A stretch of 64,000 nt of DNA from NCBI GenBank assembly GCA_022446795.1, contig JAKVBX010000009.1, positions 108,072 to 172,071 on the forward strand, written 5' to 3'. Below the pieces are notes generated by a model. The model made no database searches. It worked only from the letters and a program-made list of their open reading frames with translations, and was not told the DNA's origin. This DNA is from Phycisphaerales bacterium (GTDB lineage: Bacteria; Planctomycetota; Phycisphaerae; Phycisphaerales; SM1A02). A program made the translations under genes and the position numbers. The stretch's first letter is position 1. The number at the start of each line of letters is the position of its first letter. Of this stretch, positions 45,295-54,348 are shown piece after piece.

Positions 45295-48200
45295 CTATGA
45301 CAGCCGTTTTCGGAGGATCGCCAGCACGGTTCCCATCTCATCGGGCTCCAGGGCCCCCTCTGGGGGCCTCCAGTAGACCTCCCGCCTCCCCTGCAGGTCC
45401 GCCTTGCCCACCAGCCGCAGGGACCCGGTGACCCCGCCCATCTTCTGTTCCAGCCCCGCCACATCCATGGTCCGGAAGATCAGATCCTGTTCCCGCCTCT
45501 GGATCGCCAGGATGCCGACCTGGGCGGCCAGGATCCGGATCCTCGCCAGTGCACTCAGCCGCGACGCTGGTGGTGGCAGCGGGCCATAGGCACTCGTCAC
45601 GATCTCCTCGACATCATCCAGTTCAGTAATCGACGTCGCACGGGCCAGTCGCCGGTAGACATCCATCCGACGGGATTCCGACGGGATGTATGCCGCGGGC
45701 AGGTATCCGCGAATACCAAGGTCGATCGTTGTTCGGTCCACGTCGACGACCGGTTCATCCTTGAGATCACGAACCGCCCGTTCCAGGAGTTGACAGTACA
45801 TCTCGTAGCCCACCGCCGAGATATGACCGGACTGCTCGGCACCCAGCAGGTTGCCGGCGCCACGGATCTCCAGGTCCTGCATGGCGATGCGGAATCCCGC
45901 GCCGAGCATCGAGAAGTTCTCGATCGCCCTGAGACGCTTCTTGGCGTCGTGATTGACCGTCCTGGTCATGGGCAGCAGCAGGTAGCAGTAGGCCCGGTGC
46001 TTGAATCGGCCGACACGACCACGCAACTGGTGCAGGTCGGAGAGTCCGAAACGGTCCGCCTCGTTGATGATGATGGTGTTGGCATTGGGGATGTCGATTC
46101 CCGACTCGATGATCGTCGTCGAGACCAGGATGTCCGCCTCGTGCCGCATGAAGGTCAGCATGACCTTCTCCAGTTCGGCCGGTCGCATCTGGCCATGTCC
46201 AGTGACGATCCGGGCATCGGGAACGAGTTTCTGGATCTCGTCCGCCACATCCTGGAGATCCCGGACCCGGTTGTGCACCACGAAGGCCTGCCCCTCGCGG
46301 GCCAGTTCACGCCGCAGGGCGTTCTGCAGTCGCCGGGCATCCCACGAGATCACCTCGGTCACGACCGCACGACGATCCTGCGGGGCGGTAGTCAGCGAGG
46401 AGATGTCCCGCAGGCCCAGCATCGACATGTGCAGCGTCCGGGGAATGGGGGTCGCGGTCATCGTCAGGACATCGACCGTCGCCCGGAGGCCCACGAGCCG
46501 CTGCTTGTGCTCGACTCCGAATCGCTGTTCCTCGTCGACGATCACCAGGCCCAGGTTGTCGAAGTTCACATCACTGCTGAGCAGGCGGTGCGTTCCAATG
46601 ATCACGTCGAGCCGACCGGCCGACAGGTCCTCGATGATCTCCTTCTGCTGGGCCCGTCCCCGGAATCGGCTCAACGACCCCACGGAGATCGGGTATCCCC
46701 GGAACCGCGCAGCGAAGGTGCGGGCATGCTGCTCGGCCAGGACCGTCGTGGGGACAAGCACTGCGACCTGCCGGCCATCCTGCACGACCTTGAAGGCGGC
46801 GCGAATGGCGACCTCCGTCTTGCCGAACCCGACGTCACCGCAGATGAGACGATCCATCGGCCGTGCGGTCTCCAGGTCCTCCTTCACCGACCGGATCGCG
46901 GTCAATTGATCAGGCGTCTCCTCCCAGGGGAAGGCCGCCTCGAATTCATGCTGCCAGTCCCCGTCGGATCCACAGGCCGTACCCGCACGGCCCTCCCGGA
47001 TCGCCTGCAGTTGCAGCATCCGTTCGGCCAGGGCGCGAACCGACTCGCCGGCCTGTTCCTTCTGCCGTTGCCACCGCTTGCCGCCGAGCACCGACCGGTC
47101 CGGCTTGCCATGGAAGCCACCGATATACCGCTGCACCAGTTCGATCTCGCTGAGTGGGACATGCAGCCTGGCCCCTCGGGCGAACTCCAGGGTCAGGAAC
47201 TCCTCCTGCGCCTCTGCGACATCATCGCGCCCCATCAATTGAAGACCGATGAAACTCGCGATGCCATGGTCACGATGAACGACGAAGTCACCCGGTTGCA
47301 TGTCAACGAAGGCGTCAACCGCTCGCGTCCCGTCCTGCCGATGGGCGCGGCGTCTCACCTGGTAACGATGAATCAACTCGTGATAGGGAATCCACGTCTC
47401 GGCCGGCGAATCACCCCATCGAAAGCCCCGGTGGAGATAGTGGGAAACCCGCTCGATCCGGTCACGCACCGATGGATCAGGCACGAACTCGCACAGCAGA
47501 TCCTCGAACCGCCGGCGGTCACCCTCGTTGCTCAGCCAGATGCCCACTCGCTCGGTGCTGGCCAGTTCCGCCAGTTCCGCGAAGGCCTCGCCCGCCTGGT
47601 CCGCGAACGCGGGCACCGGGCTGACCGGCAGGCGAACAACCTCGTCCGGCGCCGCCGCGGCGGCCGCGGGCTCCATCTGGAGCACGGCCTGCGTTGATTC
47701 GAGCATGTGTTTCTGGAGGTCCACCAGCGGGAAGACCCCCCGGTCATCGCTGACGCGTTCGAGGTAACTGCGTCCCTGCTCGGCGATCTCCGACCAGTCG
47801 TCGAGAATGACTCGCCAGTGTCCATCGAGCATCGACACGATGGACGCGGTGTCGTCCGACGAGCCATCCGACAGCCTGTCCAACTGCTCGCCGCAGGCCA
47901 CCATGTCCAGTCGATCCAGTCGACGGTCCGAGCCCATCGTCGCCAGGTCGATCTCGTACATCTTCTCGATCTCATCGCCGAAGAAGTCGAGGCGGGCCGG
48001 TCCACCGGCACCGGGATAGATGTCCAGGATGTCACCCCGCATCGCGAACTCCCCGGGGCTCTCGATGGCCTGCACGCGGCTGTATCCCGCGTCCACCATC
48101 CAGGACACCAGCGACTCGGGTGTGACCGTTTCCCCTGCTCGTACGATCCGATGCAATCGGCCCAGGCCCTCGCGGCGTGGCACGGCCTGCATCAATGCGG

Positions 48201-48576
48201 AGATCGGCGCGACCACGACCGGTGGCGGGTCATCTTCTTCCAGGCGCCGCACCAGTGTCAGTCGATCCGAGAGCAGGTCGAGGCGAACGCCAGACTCACC
48301 TGGGAGCAGTTCGAGGGCTGGAAACCGCTCGGCCGCCACGCCCATGTCACGAAGTTCATCGACCGCTTCGTCCGCCTCATCGAGGTGGGCCCGGACCAAC
48401 AGGTAGGAGTGGTTGCCATTGCGTCGAAGGGCCGCGGTCACGGCCGCCGTACTGGAGCCGCTGCACCCCTCGGCGCGCACCGCTCCCCCGCCATCGAGTT
48501 GCTCCTGGAGCTGCACCATGGCCGCATGACCCGCCATTGCAGCGAGTCGGTCGGACGTCAGGCCTGTCGTGCTCAT
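45295..48576 (-). CDS. mfd: Transcription-repair coupling factor Mfd
   Basis: A 1093-residue SF2 translocase that removes RNA polymerase stalled at DNA damage and recruits UvrA. The N-terminal UvrB-like domain includes RGDILDIYPGAGGPARLDFFGDEI. The RNA polymerase-interacting domain begins PGDFVVHRDHGIASFIGL. The helicase core has Walker A CGDVGFGKTEVAIRA, the DEEQ box VIVDEEQRFGV, TATPIPRTLHMS and QLRGRVGR. The TRCF C-terminal domain completes it. The length is close to the usual 1100-1170. Confidence 0.97.
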   Translation of the reverse strand: MSTTGLTSDRLAAMAGHAAMVQLQEQLDGGGAVRAEGCSGSSTAAVTAALRRNGNHSYLLVRAHLDEADEAVDELRDMGVAAERFPALELLPGESGVRLDLLSDRLTLVRRLEEDDPPPVVVAPISALMQAVPRREGLGRLHRIVRAGETVTPESLVSWMVDAGYSRVQAIESPGEFAMRGDILDIYPGAGGPARLDFFGDEIEKMYEIDLATMGSDRRLDRLDMVACGEQLDRLSDGSSDDTASIVSMLDGHWRVILDDWSEIAEQGRSYLERVSDDRGVFPLVDLQKHMLESTQAVLQMEPAAAAAAPDEVVRLPVSPVPAFADQAGEAFAELAELASTERVGIWLSNEGDRRRFEDLLCEFVPDPSVRDRIERVSHYLHRGFRWGDSPAETWIPYHELIHRYQVRRRAHRQDGTRAVDAFVDMQPGDFVVHRDHGIASFIGLQLMGRDDVAEAQEEFLTLEFARGARLHVPLSEIELVQRYIGGFHGKPDRSVLGGKRWQRQKEQAGESVRALAERMLQLQAIREGRAGTACGSDGDWQHEFEAAFPWEETPDQLTAIRSVKEDLETARPMDRLICGDVGFGKTEVAIRAAFKVVQDGRQVAVLVPTTVLAEQHARTFAARFRGYPISVGSLSRFRGRAQQKEIIEDLSAGRLDVIIGTHRLLSSDVNFDNLGLVIVDEEQRFGVEHKQRLVGLRATVDVLTMTATPIPRTLHMSMLGLRDISSLTTAPQDRRAVVTEVISWDARRLQNALRRELAREGQAFVVHNRVRDLQDVADEIQKLVPDARIVTGHGQMRPAELEKVMLTFMRHEADILVSTTIIESGIDIPNANTIIINEADRFGLSDLHQLRGRVGRFKHRAYCYLLLPMTRTVNHDAKKRLRAIENFSMLGAGFRIAMQDLEIRGAGNLLGAEQSGHISAVGYEMYCQLLERAVRDLKDEPVVDVDRTTIDLGIRGYLPAAYIPSESRRMDVYRRLARATSITELDDVEEIVTSAYGPLPPPASRLSALARIRILAAQVGILAIQRREQDLIFRTMDVAGLEQKMGGVTGSLRLVGKADLQGRREVYWRPPEGALEPDEMGTVLAILRKRLS

Positions 48577-48924
48577 TCAGTGTTCGGTTTCGAACTCGCC
48601 AGGCAATACATCAACGCCCCGGCTCATCCAGGGACGTAGTCCCTCGATGGTACGCGGTCCGATGCCCGGGATGGCGTCAAGATCAGCGAGACTTCCCCAG
48701 TCCCGATGGGCCGAAGCACTTCTCGCCCGGAGCACCCGCTCCGCCATGACCGGGCCGATACCCGGCAACAGGTGCAGTTCGGCCCGGGACGCGGTCCCGG
48801 GGTCCACCCGCCAGCCGGGGGCCGGCGTCGAGTTGGGACCGGGGACCGGTGCCATCTGCATCCCCTCGATGGTCACGAGCAGACCGATGCCGCCCAGGAC
48901 AGCCGCGGAGACGTATCGATTCAC
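48577..48924 (-). CDS. ComEA-like helix-hairpin-helix protein
   Basis: This 115-residue protein has an N-terminal transmembrane or signal helix (about 4-20), a Pro-rich spacer and two helix-hairpin-helix motifs: ELHLLPGIGPVMAERVL and DLDAIPGIGPRTIEGL. That is the ComEA layout, a DNA receptor for uptake in transformation. Together with the pilus locus it suggests natural competence, which is inference. Its stop directly abuts the mfd start and its start overlaps the next gene's stop. Confidence 0.8.
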   Translation of the reverse strand: MNRYVSAAVLGGIGLLVTIEGMQMAPVPGPNSTPAPGWRVDPGTASRAELHLLPGIGPVMAERVLRARSASAHRDWGSLADLDAIPGIGPRTIEGLRPWMSRGVDVLPGEFETEH

Positions 48925-50408
48925 TGCGGAACCTCGGGGGCCTTGATCTTCCCGAGTGGTCGCGTCAGTCGCTGCTTCAGGCCGCCGAGCTTCTTGAGAA
49001 CCGGCTTGGGTCGACCTTCCGCATTGAGCAGGCCAGCCCCGCGCGGCACGGTGGCGAGGTGGTCATAGAGGTCCGCCCAGACGACCGCCTCGATGAACGG
49101 CTTGGACAGCAACAGCGGCAGCACCTGGCCACCCCATCGCCCCTGCCGTTCCAGGGACCAGGGTGAGTGCCACCAGCCGGCGTCCGCATCACAGACGGAA
49201 TCCGGGACACCGACACCCGACACGATGATCTTTCGTTCCAGGTGCAGGTACCGATCAAGCAATCGGCTGATCTCCAGGAGATCCCGCGTGGCCATGCCGC
49301 CACTGGTATCGCCGAAGAGCATCTGGATCCCGACCGCATCGAGCCGGATGCCCGACTGGATCAGTTGCTCGATGAAGGTGATCGGCGCCACCCCATCGCG
49401 GTCATCGGCCAGGTACTCGCCCCACAGGTGGGACAGATCCACCATGACCCGTCGCATCCGCTGCCCCTGCCGCACGACCAGGGCGAGCGTGCGGACGAGA
49501 TCTCCCATCTGCTTGAGCGTCATGCGGAACTGCATGTTGGTATTCACGCCGGAGACCACGCTGTACATGCCGACGTTGTCGCCGTAGCGTTGCACGACCA
49601 GTTGGACATGGTCATAGGCGCGATCACACAGGGCGCCGAAGTCCATGCCGGGATCGATCCAAGCCGGCATGCGGCCGGGATTGAAGTTCAACAGTGGACC
49701 GGCAATCACCATGCGGTTGGACTCCACGGCCCATTCCATCCAGCGGTCAACGGCGCCCCAGTCGTATACCCCTTCGCGTGGACACAGCAGACCCCACTCC
49801 ATGGGAATGCGAACCAACTCGAACTGCTGGGTACAGAAGTCCCGAAGAGCCGCACCATCTCGTTCCGGCCAGATGGAGGTTCCGAGGGCTGCCCGCGAGG
49901 CCGGGCGTTCGGCAAATCGCTTGTGCAGGAGGATCTCGGCATGGGCCAGCGACAGGTGCTCGGAGGCCTCGATGGCGATCTGGAGCGCTTCTCGGCCGTA
50001 GGCATCGGCCTGGCGATCATCCCGCTCCACCATCGCTCGGGTGAAGATCCGTCGGGCGGTCTCGAGCTTCTCCATGGAGGGGTGCTCGGCACTCAGGTGC
50101 ATCTGCCAGGACTCGGCCTGGGCCAGGAAGACCGCGATGCGGTGCCGGGCGAGTTCCACGCTCAGGATGTAGGGTTCTTCGCTGTGCGGCAGCAGGCAGG
50201 TCTGCAGGGCCAGGTGCCCGGCCTCGCCGGCGTCATGAAGCAGCATCAGGGCCGTGGGACGGACTCCCCGCCGCTGGCAGGTGATGATGCCGTCGGCAAA
50301 GCTGATGTCCCCCGGCACGACCAGGTCGTCCCGATCAAGCAGCCTCGCATTGTGCAGAGGCCACTCCGGGGCAGGTCCCGAGTCGTCGAAGACGGCGAAC
50401 TGAAGCAT
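48921..50408 (-). CDS. GH10-like TIM-barrel protein without catalytic glutamates
   Basis: A 495-residue protein with no signal peptide. Residues about 1-175 are an N-terminal beta-type and helical region that I do not recognise. Residues 180-480 follow family-10 xylanases: FELVRIPMEW, REGVYDWGAVDRWMEWA, QRYGDNVGMYSVV, IRLDAVGIQM and a C-terminal GLLNAEGRPKPVLKKL. The acid/base segment, normally WDVVNE, reads YSVVSG with Gly287 for Glu. The nucleophile segment, normally ITELD, reads VSGVG with Gly398 for Glu. It is therefore predicted to be inactive as a glycosidase, or to use other residues. It is the first gene of the minus group that runs into the ComEA-like gene and mfd. Confidence 0.7.
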   Translation of the reverse strand: MLQFAVFDDSGPAPEWPLHNARLLDRDDLVVPGDISFADGIITCQRRGVRPTALMLLHDAGEAGHLALQTCLLPHSEEPYILSVELARHRIAVFLAQAESWQMHLSAEHPSMEKLETARRIFTRAMVERDDRQADAYGREALQIAIEASEHLSLAHAEILLHKRFAERPASRAALGTSIWPERDGAALRDFCTQQFELVRIPMEWGLLCPREGVYDWGAVDRWMEWAVESNRMVIAGPLLNFNPGRMPAWIDPGMDFGALCDRAYDHVQLVVQRYGDNVGMYSVVSGVNTNMQFRMTLKQMGDLVRTLALVVRQGQRMRRVMVDLSHLWGEYLADDRDGVAPITFIEQLIQSGIRLDAVGIQMLFGDTSGGMATRDLLEISRLLDRYLHLERKIIVSGVGVPDSVCDADAGWWHSPWSLERQGRWGGQVLPLLLSKPFIEAVVWADLYDHLATVPRGAGLLNAEGRPKPVLKKLGGLKQRLTRPLGKIKAPEVPQ

Positions 50409-50583
50409 CGGCTGGATAGACCCTGTACGAAGGCGAATCGAGCCCGTGGATCGCCACGGGCATGATGTCCGCCATCATAGCTGCCCCCTCACGAGGCGCT
50501 TTGATCCTGCTACACTTCGCCCTGATCCGTGCCCACGCGGCCGGACTGAAAATACAATTCTGACCCCTCGGAAGGACCCGGTG

Positions 50584-51528
50584 ATGACCGCCACGCACTC
50601 TGCCGCTGTCTACCAGACTGACCTCCCCCTGCCCGGACGTCGCCAGGGCAAGGTTCGCGATATCTATGAGGTTCCTGCCGCCGTTGGCGGGAGGCCCTCC
50701 CTGCTGATCATCGCCAGCGATCGCATCAGCGCCTTCGATGTCGTGCTGCCGACCCCGATTCCCGGCAAGGGCCGCGCCCTGACTCGGATCAGTACCGAGT
50801 GGTTCAACTGGGTTCGACCGCGCAACATCATCGCTGACCACCTGATCTCCACGAACCCGGAAGATGTCCCGGGGCTGGATGAGTCCCACTACCCGAGCAT
50901 CGAGGGCCGCATGACCCTGGGTCGAGCGGCACAGGTCGTTCCCGTGGAATGCGTGGTCCGTGGATACATCACCGGCAGTGGCTGGAAGGAATACCAGCGC
51001 GACGGATCCGTATGCGGCATCAAGTTGCCCGCGGGCCTGCAGCAGTGCGACCAGCTTCCCGAGCCGATCTTCACGCCGGCCACCAAGGCGACTGAAGGAC
51101 ATGATGAGAACATTGACTTCGAGACGGCCTGCACGATCGCCGGAACGGACGTCATGACGCGTCTCCGCGATATCTCGATGGAGATCTACACGCAGGCCGT
51201 GGAGTACGCCAAGCCACGCGGGCTCATGCTGGCCGATACCAAGTTCGAGTTCGGCTTCGCCCTCGATGAGAAGGGCCAACCCACCGATGAGCTGCTGCTC
51301 GTGGACGAGATCCTCACCCCCGACTCCAGCCGGTACTGGCCGGCCGAGGATTACGAGCCGGGACGTGACCAGGAGTCCTTCGACAAGCAGTACGTCCGCA
51401 ACTGGCTGCAGGAGATCTGCGACCGGAACGAGTGGGACAAGACACCTCCTGGCCCGGCACTCCCGGAAGATGTGATCCGCAACTCGCTGGACCGCTACGA
51501 CGAAGCGGGCCAACGCCTCTTCGGTTGA
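50584..51528 (+). CDS. purC: Phosphoribosylaminoimidazole-succinocarboxamide synthase
   Basis: A 314-residue SAICAR synthetase of purine synthesis. Motifs are GRRQGKVRDIYEV, LLIIASDRISAFDVVLP, EGRMTLGRAAQVVPVECVVRGYITGSGWKEY, GLMLADTKFEFGF, LLVDEILTPDSSRYW and the C-terminal FDKQYVRNWL. It belongs to the longer form (about 300 residues) and not the 240-residue E. coli type. GGAAGGA lies upstream of the ATG at 50584. An AT-richer stretch about 25 bases upstream (AAAATACAATTC) may hold its promoter. Confidence 0.96.
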   Translation: MTATHSAAVYQTDLPLPGRRQGKVRDIYEVPAAVGGRPSLLIIASDRISAFDVVLPTPIPGKGRALTRISTEWFNWVRPRNIIADHLISTNPEDVPGLDESHYPSIEGRMTLGRAAQVVPVECVVRGYITGSGWKEYQRDGSVCGIKLPAGLQQCDQLPEPIFTPATKATEGHDENIDFETACTIAGTDVMTRLRDISMEIYTQAVEYAKPRGLMLADTKFEFGFALDEKGQPTDELLLVDEILTPDSSRYWPAEDYEPGRDQESFDKQYVRNWLQEICDRNEWDKTPPGPALPEDVIRNSLDRYDEAGQRLFG

Positions 51529-51536
51529 CCAATCGG

Positions 51537-52427
51537 TCAGTCCCCGGATTTTCCAGCAGCACGCTCGGCCGCGTCGAGCGTGTTGCGGAGCAACATGGCC
51601 ACGGTGACTGGCCCGACGCCGCCTGGAACCGGTGAGATCCAGCCCGCCACGGGCCGAACGGCATCGAAGTCGACATCACCGACCGTCCGCATCCGGCCGG
51701 TCTCGGTGTCCTTGACGCGGGAGATCCCCACGTCCACGACCACGGCGCCGGAACGCACCATGTCTGCACGGATCAGTCCAGGGAGGCCGACCGCGGTCAC
51801 GATGACGTCCGCCTCACGACACAGGGCCGGGACATCCGGAGTCTGGATGTTGGTCGACACGACGGTGGCTTCGGCTCGCATGAGCAGAACGGCAACCGGC
51901 TTGCCGACGATGTTGCTGGCGCCGACGCAGACCACGCGTTTCCCCGCGAGGTCGATGCCTGTGGATTCGATCAATGTCATCGTGGCCAGGGCCGTGCAGG
52001 GCACCAGGCTCCGACGACCGTAGATCACGTTCCCGATGTTGGCGGGATTCACGCCCTCCACGTCCTTGCTTGATTCGATGCGGGCCTGGACGTGTTCCGT
52101 GTTGACACCTTCCGGCAGCGGAAGGTGAACCATGATCGCGGTGACGACCGGATCGGCATTCAACGTGTCGATGATCTTGTCCAGGTCACCCTGCGTCGTT
52201 TCGGCAGGCAGTTCATGCAGGCGGTAGTCGATGCCCACCTCGGCACACATGCGGGCCTGGTTGTCCGCGTAGACACGGCCCGCCTGGTTGGCGCCGACGA
52301 TGACGGCATCCAGGCTCACGCGAGCCCCCGCCTGGACGAGGGCCGCCGTGCGTACGGCGACCGTCTCCCGGACCCGGGCGGCGATTGCCTTGCCATCGAT
52401 GATCTGACCTGTCTGGGACACGTTCAT
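51537..52427 (-). CDS. folD: Methylenetetrahydrofolate dehydrogenase FolD with altered catalytic lysine
   Basis: This 296-residue FolD-family protein interconverts methylene-, methenyl- and formyl-tetrahydrofolate. Hallmarks are IMVHLPLPEGVN, KDVEGVNPANIG, VVCVGASNIVGKPVAVLL and PGGVGPVTVAMLL. The active-site helix should read YxxxK; here it is Y53-ADN-Q57, so the lysine needed for cyclohydrolase activity is Gln. The loop KDVDG is KDVEG and GRSxxVG is GASNIVG. The codon for Gln57 (CAG) is clear. It is convergent with purC and divergent from coaX, with only 48 bases between starts. A longer frame upstream to 52961 runs through coaX and is rejected. Confidence 0.9.
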   Translation of the reverse strand: MNVSQTGQIIDGKAIAARVRETVAVRTAALVQAGARVSLDAVIVGANQAGRVYADNQARMCAEVGIDYRLHELPAETTQGDLDKIIDTLNADPVVTAIMVHLPLPEGVNTEHVQARIESSKDVEGVNPANIGNVIYGRRSLVPCTALATMTLIESTGIDLAGKRVVCVGASNIVGKPVAVLLMRAEATVVSTNIQTPDVPALCREADVIVTAVGLPGLIRADMVRSGAVVVDVGISRVKDTETGRMRTVGDVDFDAVRPVAGWISPVPGGVGPVTVAMLLRNTLDAAERAAGKSGD

Positions 52428-52475
52428 CGGGGAAGGATACCCCTCGCGCCCGGGTGCTGCCGTACACTGTCCCGG

Positions 52476-53285
52476 ATGACCCCGGATCCCCATCTCATCG
52501 TCCTGAGCGTCGGCAATACCCGGACGCAGATCGCCACCGTCGAGGAGGGCACCTGCGGGGCAGCCGCCTGCTTCGACAACGCGGACCTGGCCGGTGCCGT
52601 CAGCCGCGTGGTGGACCTGTGGGGTCGCAAGAAGCCCGAGATGACCGGGTCGATCCTCATGGCGGACGTGAATGACCCCGTGGCCACCCGACTGGCCTCG
52701 GCCATCACCGGCCAGCTCTCGGAAGAGGTCTATCGCATCGGCCATGATGTCCCGATCCCGCTCATGGTCCGCCTGGACCCGGAGACGATCACGGGCAAGG
52801 ACCGCCTGCTCAACGCGCTGGCGGCCTGGGAGTCGGTCCGCCAGGCCTGCATCATCGTTGACGCGGGTACGGCCGTGACGGTCGACTTCGTCGATGGCGA
52901 GGGCACGTTCCATGGCGGCGCCATCGCCCCTGGTGCGACCATGCAACTGAAGGCGCTGCACGAGATGACCGATGCACTGCCGGAGGTTGAATTCCGTCGA
53001 CCGCAGCAGGGTGCCTTCGGCAAGTCCACCGCAGAGGCCATGCTCATGGGTGTCTTCGCGGGAATCCGCGGCATGGTGTGGCGACTGGTCGAGCAGTATG
53101 CCGCCGAATACGGCGCCTTCCCCATGGTCATCGCCACGGGCGGTGATGCCGAGACGATCTTCGGTGAGGACGAACTGATCGACCGGATCGTCGTGAACCT
53201 GACGCTGATCGGGATCGCCGCCTGCGCCCGAAACGCGCTGGCTGGTGATGCTCCTGATTCCAGCGAAGATGCCTCCTCGAGTTGA
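52476..53285 (+). CDS. coaX: Type III pantothenate kinase
   Basis: This 269-residue kinase of the acetate kinase/hsp70/actin fold makes 4'-phosphopantothenate, the first step of CoA synthesis. Motifs are LSVGNTRTQIA, IPLMVRLDPETITGKDRLLNALAA, IIVDAGTAVTVDFVD, GGAIAPGATMQLKALHEMT and STAEAMLMGVFAGIRG. It lies on the same chromosome stretch as the CoaB-only protein (13621). It has a Ser/Asp-rich tail. The following GTPase gene starts 13 bases after the stop. Confidence 0.93.
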   Translation: MTPDPHLIVLSVGNTRTQIATVEEGTCGAAACFDNADLAGAVSRVVDLWGRKKPEMTGSILMADVNDPVATRLASAITGQLSEEVYRIGHDVPIPLMVRLDPETITGKDRLLNALAAWESVRQACIIVDAGTAVTVDFVDGEGTFHGGAIAPGATMQLKALHEMTDALPEVEFRRPQQGAFGKSTAEAMLMGVFAGIRGMVWRLVEQYAAEYGAFPMVIATGGDAETIFGEDELIDRIVVNLTLIGIAACARNALAGDAPDSSEDASSS

Positions 53286-53298
53286 TCACGCCGTGACC

Positions 53299-54246
53299 AT
53301 GACGACCTGCCGTGCGGCCGCGATGACGCCACCGGCACCCGGTGCGATCTCGATCCTGCAACTCCATGGTGATGTCCACCCGATCCTCCAGTCCCTGACG
53401 GGGAAGGACAACTGGTCACCGGGCGACCTGCGATTGTGCGATCTCGCCGGCATTGACCGGGGACTCGTTTCGGTCATCAGTTCGAACACCGCCCAGGTCA
53501 TGCCCCATGGTGGCGTCCGGATCCGCCAGCGGCTGATGGGCGAACTCGAGTCGCTGGGCGTACAGGTCGACTCCACGCTCGAACCTTCGGCGGCCTATCC
53601 GGAGGCCATCGACCCGATCGAGGCCGCCGCCCTGGCCGTGATGGCAGATGCCGCAAGCCCGCTGGCCCTCGATCTGCTCATGCGTCAATCCGAGCGTTGG
53701 TCGGCGCTGGACGAGTGGACCGAAGCCGATGACGCGCGATCACTACGACTCAATCGACTGCTGGTCCCCCCGCGCGTCGTGGTCGTCGGACCGGCCAACG
53801 TCGGCAAGAGTTCATTGATGAATGCGCTGGCCGGCCGCGAGGTCGCCATCACGCTGGACCGTCCCGGCACCACCCGCGACTTCGTCGCCTGGCCCATCGA
53901 ACTCGGTGGCCTGGTCGTGCACTGGCATGACACGCCCGGCCGCCGCGCAAGCGATGACCCGATCGAGCAGGACGCCATCGAGTTGTCCGCCAGGCTGCTC
54001 GAGACGGCGGACATGGTGATCTCGGTGGCCGATCCGATGAGCGACTGGCTCACGCCCGATGCCGATCTTCGCCTCGGACTCAAGTGCGATCTCGGGTTGC
54101 GACCCGACGCTGACGTGTGTGTCTCGGCCCATACCGGCGAGGGCATCATCGAGCTGGTGGAGTGCGTGCGGGAACATCTCGTCCCCGCGGCCGACCTGGC
54201 CTCGACACGCCCGTGGCGATTCCCGGGGCTCCCAACCCCCATGTGA
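53299..54246 (+). CDS. Truncated MnmE-like GTPase
   Basis: A 315-residue relative of MnmE, the tRNA U34 modification GTPase that is normally about 450 residues. The N-terminal tetrahydrofolate-type domain is recognisable (PPAPGAISILQLHG, MPHGGVRIRQRLMGELESLG). The GTPase domain has G1 GPANVGKSS at 164-172, G2 GTTRD and G3 DTPG at 211. The G4 NKxD is not intact (LKCD instead). There is no C-terminal helical part and no FCIGK end with the catalytic Cys. It thus lacks the modification active site. It may be a specialised GTPase of this phylum or a decayed copy. Confidence 0.8.
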   Translation: MTTCRAAAMTPPAPGAISILQLHGDVHPILQSLTGKDNWSPGDLRLCDLAGIDRGLVSVISSNTAQVMPHGGVRIRQRLMGELESLGVQVDSTLEPSAAYPEAIDPIEAAALAVMADAASPLALDLLMRQSERWSALDEWTEADDARSLRLNRLLVPPRVVVVGPANVGKSSLMNALAGREVAITLDRPGTTRDFVAWPIELGGLVVHWHDTPGRRASDDPIEQDAIELSARLLETADMVISVADPMSDWLTPDADLRLGLKCDLGLRPDADVCVSAHTGEGIIELVECVREHLVPAADLASTRPWRFPGLPTPM

Positions 54247-54348
54247 GTCCCCTGGCTCACTCTGGTCCACATTGTCAGGAAAGCGGGCTTGCATCAGTCG
54301 CCTGTTTCCTGTGGACTGGACAATCGTGGACTCTCGAAGGACGTCACC

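Noticed and set aside
45790..47697. A 635-residue plus-strand frame
   Set aside because: It is antisense to mfd, which shows all helicase motifs.
50500..50583. A defined promoter for purC (TACACT or TACAAT as -10)
   Set aside because: Both -10-like hexamers lack a convincing -35 at 16-18 bases, so no single site can be chosen.
52428..52961. An N-terminal extension of FolD
   Set aside because: The in-frame upstream sequence is antisense to coaX and lacks family similarity; the ATG at 52427 gives a normal FolD length.
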